Positions 33,251-44,751 of a stretch of 64,000 nucleotides of DNA are shown one piece after another. Position 1 is the first letter of the stretch, and the number at the start of each line of letters is the position of its first letter. The position numbers and the translations under genes were made by a program. The notes under the pieces were generated by a model that did no database searches, had not been told where the DNA came from, and saw nothing but the letters and a program-made list of their open reading frames with translations. Source of the stretch: Cymodocea nodosa (taxonomy: Eukaryota; Streptophyta; Magnoliopsida; Alismatales; Cymodoceaceae); assembly GCA_036874045.1 (NCBI GenBank), contig CM072343.1:15644001-15708000 (forward strand), in the 5' to 3' direction.

Positions 33251-34241
33251 TAGAGCGACTCCGTGCTATTGTGTAACTCCACGATGAGGAAGATGACACC
33301 TGAGTTTTAGGAAGATGCGGTTGACACTTCAGAATTTCTTAAAGAATCAGAGGAATGACACACGAGGCAGAAAATCAAAAATACGACAAGAGAAAAGGAA
33401 CTACAGAAGGTAGAATCCGAACTTTTCAACTTCAGAAGAGTTTTAGTAGATTTGGGTATACAAATACCTCAAATAATAGAAACAAGAATAAAGGTTGCTA
33501 CGGAAATTGTTGTAAGCAAGGAGAGAAAAATAAGGCCAAAAAACGAAGTTGCCTTAGAATTAATCCAATGTAAGTCCCGGCTCTAGTTCAAAAGACGAAT
33601 ATGTGGATGAGGTAAATGGGCAATCTCGGAGCAGGAAAGGAAAGAAAGAGAAGAAGAGGCAACTCAAGAACAGGAGGAACTGACTGTTGAAAGAATTGTT
33701 CCTAAGGAACAACAACCAAGACCTTTAGTTCCACCACCAAGGCCAATGGAACGAGCAGCAATTTTAGGGCCTTCTACTGAAGAAGAAAAAAGAGAATTTC
33801 AAGAACTGGCTCAAATAGGAAAAGACCAAGGAGAACTAGAAGAATTGGCAGTAGCTATAACACATCTGGTGTTTGATGCATGGTATAAAAAGAGGGCTGC
33901 AGAAAAGCTGAAAGACCAATATAGAATCAAAGTGGAACAACATCGTGAAGGTACTGCCAAACCTGTTGCAAAAGGAGATGAAGCTAGTCCTTCGAGACCA
34001 GCAAATATTGAAAGAATTAAACAGGAAGAGCCAGTACTTATGGTTCGAAGGCCTGTAGAGCCTACCTTTGTGGATTTAATTTCAGATGATGAAGAGAAAG
34101 ACCAAGCACAATTAATCAGAAAAAGGAAAAGAAAAGAGATAGTGCTTGAATATCAAGAGGAAATTAAATTTGAAGTACCAATATTAAGAGGGCCTGCATA
34201 ACCAATTTTTGTAAACCTGCTATCCGATTCTGAGGAGTAGG
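33250..34241 (+). mobile_element. Element Y: post-integrase ORF, charged N-terminal part
   Basis: An open frame of 151 codons (33746-34201) plus flanking frames. It is rich in Glu, Lys and Gln, with a helical segment (ELAVAITHLVFDAWYKK), a basic nuclear-signal-like RKRKRK, and FVDLISDDEE at 34067-34096, a good SUMO-interaction-type motif. A near copy, FVNLLSDSEE, lies at 34208-34237. It sits where Athila elements carry their extra 'env-like' ORF; no signal peptide or membrane span is seen. The ORF is interrupted at 34247 by the nested solo LTR. Confidence 0.65.
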
Positions 34242-34246
34242 AGTAG

Positions 34247-36522
34247 TGTTTGGGTCTTCCCAGCACTACACTAGAAAAACTTGGATTTGCTACTTCTGTT
34301 TTTACTTAGTTAATTTATCTTTATGCCTATTCTTTCTTTTAGAAGTAAACAAACAACCTTTAATACAATTTAGATATTAATTCCAATTTGTATTTTAACT
34401 GCAAGTGCACAATGTCTATTGTATCAGTGTGCAAGTACAGGTCGATTCCACAGGGAATTGCTGACGAACTTGAGAACTGTTTGCTTGTTAAAAATCAAAT
34501 TTATATATTCAATAAGCTCTCCGTTGAATTACAGCTAACTCAATGGACTAAGTTCGTTGAATTATGGATAACTCAACGGACTAACCTCGTGGACTTAAGT
34601 TAACTCCACGAGCCTGTCTTTTCTTTTTAATACTACTATTTACAAAGGAATTCAGACAACCATTGGGCGATTCCACAGATTGTAAATAACATCAATTAAG
34701 CTCTTTAATGTTAGTTAACATTGGATTTATCATAGAGCAATACTAACATTCAGATAATTCAAACAGTAACCATTAAAATCTTTAAGTCTTTTGAACGAAC
34801 CAATTTCAGTAAATTGTAAAACTAAAATAAACAAAAAATAATTACAACACTAACAAAGATAACATTAATCACGATACAACACAAACAATACAACACTCAA
34901 ATACAACATACAAGCATAGATAAATTGTTTTTGGTATTTTTGTTTTAATATGAACATGGAAATGGGTGAGAGGTGAAATGTAAAGTAATCTCACTTGACA
35001 GTAAATACTTCCGACATTACTTGCAACGCGATTACACCACTGAAAATTAAACTACTTACAATCTTATCTCCTCTCCCTATAGAATCGTGAGTCCAAAATT
35101 GCAAGATGATCTCCTCTTCAGCATACAGGCATCAATCTGAATCCAAGGCTAAAAGCTTTACGATCTCCTGAAATATGAGTCGGCACTTGGTGAAAATGGC
35201 TTCCCTTCCCTCGACGCGATCACTCCTCACAGTGGTTGTCAAGCACTGTGTTTGGCTCGGAATCGACCCGACATCAGGCAAGTATCCTCACAGACCTCCG
35301 ATGGTTGGTGATTATGGTGTGGTGATGGTGATGATGATGGTTGGTGTGGTACTTCAGAGAATTGTGTCGTCGATCCTCCTCTGCACACACTGTCCGTCCA
35401 TCGATCACACCCTTCTTTTTTTCTTCTTTTCTTTTATATTTCTTCAGTAGTAACTGCTTCTGCTTGAATGGTCGGTTAGATTTCCTTCATTCATATCAAC
35501 GGCGATGCTTTCTTCTCCCTGTGCGATTGAATTCCTATGTGATACGTGCAAACATGGTTTTTCTCTTCCAACTATTTATTTTTGCAACCGCTACAGTGGC
35601 ATATTAGAAAATATAAAGAAATAAGTTGCTAACATAATGCGTTACCTTAGTGTAATATTCATGTAACTCAACGCGTACAGTTATGCTAACTTAACGAGTT
35701 AAACATGTGCATCTCACGTGATATTCTAAAGCATTTAAATTCAACACATGCATAAATTTAACTATCCGATGCTCAGGTGCATTTCGGATACTTATAAACT
35801 TAACTATCCGATGCTCAGATGCATTTCAGATAGTTACAAATAACTCACCGATATATAACTTAAGTAAATCTACCAGATCTCGACATATGTCAAAAGCAGT
35901 TTAATTATAAAATAACAATTCGGAGAGTTACAGGTCTAACTATCCGATACTCAGATGCATTTCGGATAGTTACAGCTAACTCATCGAAAATCCACTTAAG
36001 TCACTTTCCCAAAACATGGCACGTGTCCTCAGCTATTTTCTAAATAAAAAGAGATTTCAGAGAGTTATAGGGATAACTTTCTGATGCCCAACTGCAATTT
36101 CGGATAGTTATAGATAACTCATCGAAAGTTCACTTAAGTCATTCATTATGGTTTCAACACGTGTACTTCAGGAAATAATAAAATATTCTCTCAAAACATA
36201 ACTATTTGGCAATTTAAACATAACTATCCGATACATGTTCGGTCTGTTAAACATAACTGTACGAAAATGTTTGGTATGTTAAACATAACTGTCTGAAATA
36301 TCAGAAAATTCGGATACTTAAGAATTTCACAGCTTGCAACTTACCGACAGTTCATAAATGTACTAAATTAACATTAATTCCCCCACATTAAGCAAATTCT
36401 TCAATTAAAGCATATAACAGTGTAATTATAATATAATGGCTTAATTCTTTTATGATAAGCTAAATATTGTGCAATTAACCATCATTTAACCGTTAATAAT
36501 ATGCACTTTTTCATTCTAAACA
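34247..36522 (-). repeat. Y-type solo LTR nested in element Y
   Basis: Reverse orientation, 2276 bp. On the minus strand it starts TGTTTAGAATG and ends GACCCAAACA. The 5-bp duplication AGTAG flanks it (34242-34246 and 36523-36527). It is longer than the 1.74-kb Y LTRs, mainly because of an array of hairpin blocks at 35740-36250. It is a remnant of a separate insertion that later lost its interior by LTR recombination. Confidence 0.95.
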
Positions 36523-36527
36523 AGTAG

Positions 36528-37790
36528 CAACAGCAAGAGCATAAAGAAAAAGAAAAATAGGCTGAAACTAGTCTACAGCCTGTACAATTAGAAGAAACAG
36601 AAATTAGGGCAGAAGATAATTTGCCCGTAACTTCATCCCAATCTGCCATTGAATCAGAAAGAATAGTGACAATGTAGTTTGGTAGTCAGAAGGAAGAAGA
36701 AAGAACAGATAATGAACAAGAAACTGAACAAAGCCATATGGACAAAAATGACTTTGCAGATTCGATTGAATTTAATGAAACACTTTAAGACAGAGTGGAG
36801 AGTTCTGCCAGCTCACCACCACAAGCAGAAGCAAATGTTCAGGAATCTACGGAACATTTTCAGCAAGTTCAAGTTTAGCCTATGGAAGAGGAAGATCAAG
36901 AACAAACCCCTCTAGAACAAGAAAGTCACATTCCTGACCCGACTGAAGCAACAATTCTGAATGAAGTACACTTTTGGAGTTAGAAAGCTGATAATAAATA
37001 CCAAGAGATTAGGGGTTATGATATCATATACAGTAGACTAGTAAATTGGGACGGAATGCAAGAAATTAAGGAATTATGTAAGTTCTAGGGTCTACTACAA
37101 TTTATTCCTCAACAGAAAGGGCATACAATATATGAAAATCTAGTACCATGTTTCTATCCTAATTTAAGACAAGAAGGAAAATTAATTTCCAACATGGAGG
37201 AAGCTGATGTACAGATAACAACAGAGCTTCTCCACAACATTTTTGGATTGAAGAATGAAGGAAAAGAAATTTTGGAAAGCACAACTGTCGTTGAATGGAC
37301 AGAGCAGGAAATTGAGGACAGTTTGACTATCAATCCTAGTGTGCCATTATTACATAGATTGAAGCATTTAAATGGTAAAGCACACATGATAGCTAACATT
37401 TTGATTAAAAATGTCTACCAACGACATGGCCATGACATTGAACTAAATCAATTTGTTAAGTGGGCCACTTATGTAGTTGTGAATAGAATTCAAGTTAATT
37501 GGTGTCAAGTTTTCCTATCCAAAATGAAGTCTGCAAAGAAGAAATTATTTTATGGAGATTTGATATCTATATTGATGGTAGACTGTATTGATTTCACGAA
37601 ATGGACATCCAAAAGGATAAGATCAAGAACCATTTTAGTGAAAGAATACAGAAATTATGCTGCAGCTGAAGTATCTGTACCTTCTAGAGGCATTATTGGA
37701 GCTGTAGAGAGGATAAACCAATTAGAGCAGCAATTAAAAAAACTCTAGAAGGAAGTAGATGAACTTAGGAAGAGAGATTAAATTGTATAG
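36528..37790 (+). mobile_element. Element Y: post-integrase ORF, 'putative plant transposon protein'-type part
   Basis: Continues the host ORF on the far side of the nested solo LTR. The first roughly 500 bp are Glu/Gln-rich. 37194-37748 is an open frame of 184 codons with TTELLHNIFGL, LNGKAHMIANILIKNVYQRHG, WATYVVVNRIQVNW and KKLFYGDLISILM. This resembles the C-terminal half of the plant transposon-protein domain common in Athila and related elements, and it ends in a leucine-repeat coiled coil (INQLEQQLKKL). The domain's function is unknown in the family. Confidence 0.7.
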
Positions 37791-38740
37791 TTTGTCTACT
37801 TATACTTGTATATATTTGTATGAAAAATATCTGATTTGATTGTACTTTAATTGATTCATATGAATGAATATATGCTTTTCAGATATATTTTTCATGCGTG
37901 TTTATGAATGATATAAATGAATGAATTATCTTGAATATTATATAAAATGTGAAACATTATGCAATCTGTAGAAGGATAAGATTGAAGGTACAATAACAGA
38001 CCAAATGCCTAAAAATATCTGCATGCTGCAAAGAAAAAATTTTAATTCTACATAACACGAAATGAACTGCAAGTTAAAAATTTATATAATGTTCAAATTT
38101 AAATGAATTAAATTAGAATGCTGCATTAATGACATGTATTTAAATTTAATTAAGTTGACAGAATGTAGGAAAAATTTATATATAGAAGTTAATACGAGAA
38201 GTAAGTTTTAGAAAATCTACTAAGTATTAACTCAACGAAGTAAGTCTGTTGAGTTAAACTTAACTCCACGAGGTTAGTAATATAATATAAGGTCACTCCA
38301 TTGAGTTATCTGTAACTCAGCGAAGTTAGTCCGTGGAGTTAACAACAGTAACCAAAGCTATTCCGTTGAGTTATCTATAACTCAACAAGGTTAGTCGTGG
38401 ATTAAGCTAAACAGTTATTCTTTTAGCCACGAACGAAACTTCGTGAGGTTAGCGGTTACTGAAATTTGAAATTAGTAGTGGTACACGTACCTATAAAAGT
38501 AGGAACCACACTACACATTGCAAGACACGTTCTTGCAACGAGATTTATTTGCTTTATGGACGTGCATTATATATATAAAATAGAATGTTATTTACGAGTT
38601 ACTAGCATTTGAGAAAAGAAAATTCGTTGGGGAATTAGAAGGAGAAGCAGTTGAATCAACTTCATCCGTTAACAACTATTTACTAAGTATAAAGCTTTAG
38701 ACTGGTATGCAATTAATCTTCTGCTATCTTATTTTATGTT
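37791..38740. promoter_or_regulatory. Element Y spacer with palindromes and a TATA-like site before gag
   Basis: Noncoding spacer of about 950 bp. The palindrome cluster at 38225-38410 repeats aactcaacgaagtaagtc / gttgagtta. A good TATA-like ctataaaag is at 38491-38499, and an inverted repeat ttgcaaga...tcttgcaa is at about 38517-38537. Its arrangement (repeats, TATA, then a gag start within 250 bp) resembles an internal promoter. This is inferred, not shown. Confidence 0.45.
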
Positions 38741-40157
38741 AAGAGTTTATGAGCACATTGATTCGTTCTCCTAATACTAAACGATTAGTAAGAATACCTA
38801 CATAGGATTATTCAACACAAAGACGTATTGAAAAATTATCTGAATTAGACTTTAACGAAATCCTTTGGGGTGTAGCTAACCTTTCTTTAAAAGAGAATGT
38901 AGAGATGGCTGCTTCAGCGGAAAAACCATTAGGAGAAATTCTGTATCCTGAATTAGTTGATGAACCTTCATGTATTCGATTGCCAAACTTTGAAGGAGAT
39001 AGGTTTTAACTAAAATCTAATTATATTAGTCAATTGCCACATTTTCATGGATTAGAAAGAGAGGATGCCTATTATTTCCTTAAAGAATTTAATGAAGTTT
39101 GTCAAATGATGAAAATGCCGAACATGAGTATAGATGCTATTAAACTTAGATATATCCCTTTTGCTTTAAAAGACACAGCTAAGAGATGGTTATATACTCT
39201 ATCACCTGATTCAATTTCTGTATGGACTGAATTTTGCTCTATTTTTCTGGAAAAATATTATCCAACACATCAAACGATTAAAAAGAAAAAAGAAATATTA
39301 ATGTGTAGCCAAAAACAGGGTGAATTATTCTGGAAATATTTTGAAAGACTTAAAGATTTACTGACTCAATGTCCACATCATGCAATGAGTAAAGCACAAT
39401 TGATAGGTATAATTTATGAAGGCATAGATGTTTCAACGAAATCTTTATTAAAATCTACTTGTTAAAATGGATTTTTAAAATTGTGTAGTGAAGAAGCATG
39501 GGCATATTTAGAAAACTTTGCAAAAAGAACTACATAGTGGGAAAACTCGGCTGAAGCTATTGCAGATAAAAGAATATTGCTAAGAGGAATGCATGAAATA
39601 GATTCGAGTACTATGCTTGAAGTTAAATTAACTGAATTAACAAAGAAAATAGAAGAGTTATCATTAAAGCAAAAGCTAGTAAAAAAGGATGCAAACATTA
39701 ATGATCTAGATATTATTTATGCTAGAAACTAGAAGGATAACTTTGAAAATTCTTATAATCCTAATTGGAGAAATCACCCGAATTTATCTTGGAGAAACAA
39801 CAATTTCCAGGTAGGAGAAAATATAAATGAGAAGAATATAAGTTATGAAGCATTACTTGAACAAGGATTTAGAATAGAGAAATTATAAAAGATAATCTAA
39901 CAATTAAATAATCGTCTAGATTTTATATTTGGAAATGCTGCAATTCAAAATCAAAATATAAATAAAAATATACCACCTAGACAGAAAGAATTAATAGAAG
40001 TTAGACCTATTGGATGATCGCCAATGCAAGCAGTACCTAACCCTATTAACAGAACTGTTAATGAAATTGATACCTCCTCTAGGAGGGTAACTGAATGAAA
40101 CATCATAACTGAAGTAACTATGTGTAATATAGTAAGTAAAATTAAAAAAAAAAAAAA
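38740..40157 (+). mobile_element. Element Y: gag module located downstream of pol
   Basis: Athila-type gag. The lead-in is about 38748-39010 (RLPNFEGD). The retrotransposon gag core has LPHFHGLEREDAYYFLKEFN, LRYIPFALKDTAKRWLYTL, TEFCSIFLEKYYPTHQTIKK and QCPHHAMSKAQLIGIIYEG, with an open frame at 39034-39465. Then come EEAWAYLENFAKRT and YNPNWRNHPNLSW, which is characteristic of Athila. In relatives gag precedes protease; here it lies about 6 kb downstream of integrase. Several breaks. Confidence 0.88.
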
Positions 40158-40295
40158 TGTAAGTTTACTCATAGTTAATAGTATCGTAGAGTTATTACTT
40201 AACTCAACGAACTTAATCCGTTGAATTATGACCTAACTCCACGAGGATGTGTAGTAGCTATGTTAATTTTTGTTTGTGTTATACAGAATCAACAA
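40158..40295 (+). other. Intron-like segment between gag and the F-box ORF
   Basis: Begins with a strong donor-like AT|GTAAGTTT after an A-rich run and ends TTGTGTTATACAG|AAT, a good acceptor. It is 128-130 bp, AT-rich, and contains a copy of the tactcaacg...cgttgaatta palindrome. Subgenomic splicing to an extra 3' ORF is known for some plant env-like elements. Use here is inferred. Confidence 0.45.
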
Positions 40296-41432
40296 ATGAA
40301 ATTGATGCAATTACCGTAGGATGCACTAAGGGAAATACTAAGTAACTTATCAGCTAAAGATCTGTGCAGGCTGTGTTGTGTATCAAAGAAAATTAAAGAT
40401 TGTGTTGGAGAAAAATATTTTCAAGGACTACAAGCTGCAAAAATGACTAAGACTAGAGAGAGATTCATATGGAAGTCATTTAATCGTAGTTCAATTAGCC
40501 ATGAATATCTGAATATGGAAGAAACTACTGGAATTCCACCCAATACATTAAAAGGAATAGATCATATTATGGGGATAGATGAAGGATTAATGATATACAG
40601 AACCAAACCAAGGTATGCAATTCTATTACTTGATATTTTGATCAGAAATCCTATCACAAGAGAAGAATGGAATATAGGAAGACCTAATAGTTATGAAGTA
40701 CCAACTGAAAATTGTGGGTTGGCTTTAATATTTTCTGATAAAAATTTGACCATTCCTGAAAAATTATATTATTGGAGACCTACAGGAAAATGGGATGAAG
40801 ATTTATGCTTGAGTGTGTATAATTTTCTGAATAGATCTTGGACTGAAAACACTATGATATATCTAGGACAGAAATCATTAATTAACAGCATGCATGTCAT
40901 ACTTGATGGATATATATATCTAGTCACAGATATATCAGTTGCATTTAGATCTGATTTATACATAGTAAGCATAGATAGTTATGATGAATATATAGAAATA
41001 TTACCTATACCGAGTGATATAACTAAACCACCATCTACAGAATATGATAAAATTCAATTAGGAATGTGGTATAATGAATATGATGATCCTACTTTATGTC
41101 TGATAAGATGATGGGATGAATTGATGAAATTTCAAATATAGATTATGAAAGACATAAATGAGTGGAAGTGGGAAGAGGAATATATTGAAATAGATGTAGA
41201 AATAGAAACTGCTACATTATCTTGGAACCGAAAAGGATCCCTTTTTACATTTCATTTCATTAATGGTAATACACTTGTATTTAGCATTGATAATATACTA
41301 CAAGTTTACAAATTAAGAAGGAACACGAACTGCATTAAAACAAAATTAATAGCAAGAAGAATTATGCCTAAAAAGTTTGTTTGGATTGACACGTTTATTT
41401 CATTTGTTTCTACTTTTCAATCATGTTCTTAA
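40296..41432 (+). mobile_element. F-box-like ORF carried by element Y
   Basis: About 40311-40420 encodes an F-box: LP..., ALREILSNLSAKDL, RLCCVSKKIKDCVG, with the Leu/Ile spacing and the SxKDLxR...VSK core used to bind SKP1 in SCF ubiquitin ligases. About 300 residues follow as two main frames (40443-41111 and 41145-41432), with FIWKSFNRSS, YYWRPTGKWDEDLC, YIYLVTDISVAFRSDLYIVS and WKWEEEYIEIDVE. This resembles the C-terminal region of plant F-box proteins, though no Kelch or LRR repeat is clear. It lies between gag and the 3' LTR, in element sense. It is broken about two or three times. A captured host gene is the simplest origin. Confidence 0.75.
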
Positions 41433-43012
41433 GCTGTGATTTTGTGCTTTTAATGTTGTGTGTTTTCTGCATTTACTTTTAGAAAAATTTTAGTTTTAGT
41501 TTATTTTACAATAATAAAAAAAACAAAAACAAAATATCAATACAGTTTGTTGGTATCTATTCTAGGAAACCAACTAGCTTGCTTGTGAGCCACCAAAGGC
41601 ATAGGACCCTGGGTTCCACACAAGACACTGATTTATAAATATCTGTTAACTGTTATTTTGTTATATATTCTATTTTTATTTGTGAATAAAAAGTTTTTTA
41701 GAATCAAAAATTGGAATATGCAGAAAGAGATACAAACGAAACAAGGTATGTAACTGATTACTTATCTTGAATTTAGATTTAAACTCATTCGTTGAATTAG
41801 GTGCTAAATCAACGAAACTGTATTCATGCCTGCTACAATTACTGTATTTATTGTCAAATCCTTTACATTGAGGACAATGCAAAATGTAGGTATGGGGGGG
41901 AGATAATTAAAGTAACAACCATGTAAGTTTGTTAATTAAAGGAATTAAAATGGTACTGAAAGGTTTGTGGAAATTGAATTTCCTGAGTTTAACAGTTTCA
42001 CGATTTTAAAATGAAATCAAAATGCTTAATGAAAAATCACTAAATTATCTGAAGTCTTGAAAGAGCTGGGATGTGAATTCTAGATTAAATGAAACACATA
42101 TGATTAAAGATACATTTAATTTGACTGATTAAACTTGTAGAATGATTTATGTGTAGATCTTATTAAACTACAGAAAAAGTATGAGCTTATTGTTATGGAT
42201 TCATATTTTCAGTAAATGATAGAAGCAGAACTATATGAGATTGGTGTTTTATTGCATCTGTATGAATAAAATACGTACATATATAATGTTGTATTGTTAA
42301 AAAAAAAAAAAAAATCTTTGAGAGTTTATTGACTTGTTTGATCACAAGCCTTTTGTACTTAAACAGATAGGTATGTAAGGATTGTTGACCTAAAAAAGGA
42401 CTCTTGAAATTTGGCAACCTAAGATCCTGATCAGATCTGGGATTGTTGACTAAAAGCTCATTACATAGGTACATTAGAAAGCTCTTGTTTGATTAAGCTT
42501 GTCAAATTAACTTTTAAAGTACAAAATATATATACTGTTCTGAAAAGATACAAGTGTTTTGTGAAATACAGATATCTTATGAATCGAGTATATTTTCTAT
42601 TATCTAGAATTACTGAAATATGAATCTAGAATTGACTTTTGAAGTTGTCTACTTGTCTTAATCAGATTGAATTAGATTGTACTTTGATTCGTATGTTATT
42701 GAAATTTCTTCTAGAAATCTTATTGGAAAATTCAAGATGACAGATGATGAAAAGAAGAACAAACGATAATATAATTAACACCTACGTGATGATGATATAC
42801 TTTGTATGTAATTTGCATATATTCTAAGTATATTTGCAGGTTGAAGAGTAGAAAATAATATTAATGAAACATATAGAAGATCTATATAATATAAGTTCTT
42901 ATGTTGAACATAAGAAAAAAGAAGGAAGAATTAATTCTAGCACTTTTAAAAAGACCAATTAATTAGATCTTAGTTTGCTAAGGGACTAGCAAAAATTTAG
43001 GTATGGGGGGAG
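41433..43012. other. Element Y 3' noncoding region and purine tract
   Basis: About 1.6 kb without a coding frame. Contains cattgaggacaatgcaaaat followed by ggtatgggggggaga at 41889-41903, an Athila-like conserved box, then the real purine tract ggtatggggggag at 43000-43012 directly before the LTR. Family X has the same pair of motifs (24367-24390; 49860-49905 on the minus strand), linking the two families. Confidence 0.7.
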
Positions 43013-44751
43013 TGTTTAGAATGAAAAAGTGCATAATATTAATGGTTAAATGATGGTTAATTGCATAATATTTAGCTTATCATATGAGAATTAAGCCATT
43101 ATGTTATAATTGCACTGTTATATGTTTTAATGAAAGAATCTGCATAAGTTCAAGGAATTAATGTTAATTTAGCACATTTCTGAACTATCGGTAAATTACA
43201 GACTGTGAAATTCTTAAGTATCTGAAATGCACCTGAGCATCGGATAGTTAAATTTATGCACGTGTTTTATAGTTAAATCAACGAAGCAAGTCCGATGAGT
43301 TATCTGTAACTCCACGGACCATTTATTTTCTAATATGTTACTATAGCGGTTGTAGAAACAGGACAGTTGGAAGAAAAAAACCACGATCGCATGTATCACG
43401 CAAGAATTCACTCGTCGAAGGGAGAAGAAATCATCGTCGTTGATATGAATGAAGGAAATCCAACCAACCATTCAAGCAGAAGCAGTTACCACTGAAGAAA
43501 TATAAAAGAAAAGAAGAAAAAGAAGTAAAGGGTGTGATCGATGGGTGTAGCCAGTGTGTACAGAGGAGGATCAACGTCGGCAATTCTCTAAAGTACCACA
43601 TCAACCATCATCACCACCACCATAATCACCAACCATCAGAAGTCTGTAAGGATACTTTCTTGATGTCGGATCGATTCCGAGCCAAACATAGTGCTTGACA
43701 ACTACTGTGAGGATTGATCGCGTCGCGGGAAGGGAAGCCATTTTCACCAAGCGTCGACTCATATCTTAGGAGATCATAAAGCTTCTAGCCTTGGCTTCGA
43801 GTTGATGCCTGTATGCTAAAGAGGAGATCATCTTGCAATTCTAGACTCCCGATTCTATAGGGAGAGGAGGTAGAATTGTAATTGATTAAGTTTTTAGTGG
43901 TATAATCGCGTCGCATGTAGTGACGAAAGTATTTACTATCAACTGAGATTACTTTACATTTCACCTTTCGCCCATTTCCATGCTCATATCAAAACAAAAA
44001 TACCAAAAAATAACTTATCTGTGTTTATATTTTGTATTTGAGTTTTGTATTGTTTGCTTTGTATCGTGATTAATGTTATCTTTGTCAGTGTTTTGATTGT
44101 TTTATGTTTGTTTTAGTTTTACAGTTATTGAAATTGGTTTGTTCAAAAGACTTAAAAATTTTAATGGTTATTGTTTGAATTATCTGAATGTTAATATTGC
44201 CTAATGATAAATCTAGTGTTTACTAACATTAAAGAGCTTAATTGATGTTATTTACAATCTGTGGAACTGACTAATGGTTGGCCGATTTCCTTTGTAAATA
44301 GCAGTATTAAATAGGAAAGGCAGGCTCGTGGAGTTAACTTAAGTTCATAAGGTTAGTCCGTTGAGTTAGCCATAACTCAACGAACTTAGTCCGTTGAGTT
44401 AACTGTAACTCAACAGAGAGCTTATTGAATATATAAATTTGATTGTTAAAATCGAAACAATTTGCAATTCTTAAGCAATTCCCTATGGGATTGACCTATA
44501 CTTGCACACTAATACAATAGACACTGTGCACTTGCAATTAAAATACAAATTGGAATTAATATCTAATTTGTATGAATGGTTGTTTGTTTACTTCTAAAAG
44601 GGAATAGGCATAAAGATAAATTAACTAAGTAAAAACAGAAGTTAACAAATCGAAGTTTTTCTAGCGCGTTGCTGAGTAACCTAACAAGTTTTCTGGTGCC
44701 GTGTTGGAGAACCTAACAAGTTTTCTGGCACCATTGCCAGGGAACCTAACA
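43013..44751 (+). repeat. Element Y 3' LTR
   Basis: 1739 bp, paired with 26336-28073. Ends with three primer-site-like units and CCTAACA. Immediately to its right the X LTR resumes (gacgttacctcc). Confidence 0.92.

Larger units (their letters stand above)
26336..44751 (+). mobile_element. Athila-lineage Ty3/gypsy element Y (18.4 kb, nested in X LTR L2)
   Basis: Both LTRs are present: 26336-28073 (1738 bp) and 43013-44751 (1739 bp). The primer site at 28081-28098 matches tRNA-Asp, and a purine tract precedes the 3' LTR at 43000-43012. Order of the interior: zinc-knuckle region, protease, RT, RNase H, integrase, a 'plant transposon protein'-type ORF, gag, F-box-like ORF. A Y-type solo LTR (34247-36522) is nested inside. 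The protease-RT block is typical of the Athila clade. LTR divergence counted by hand over the first roughly 370 bp is about 7 percent, suggesting an age of a few million years. It is structurally whole but broken, with more than ten coding breaks. The flanks share only GA, not a clean 5-bp duplication. Confidence 0.9.

Noticed and set aside
33250-37790. Retroviral-type envelope gene
   Set aside because: The position is that of an env-like ORF, but I see no signal peptide, transmembrane span or fusion motif. The domain seen is the plant transposon-protein type.
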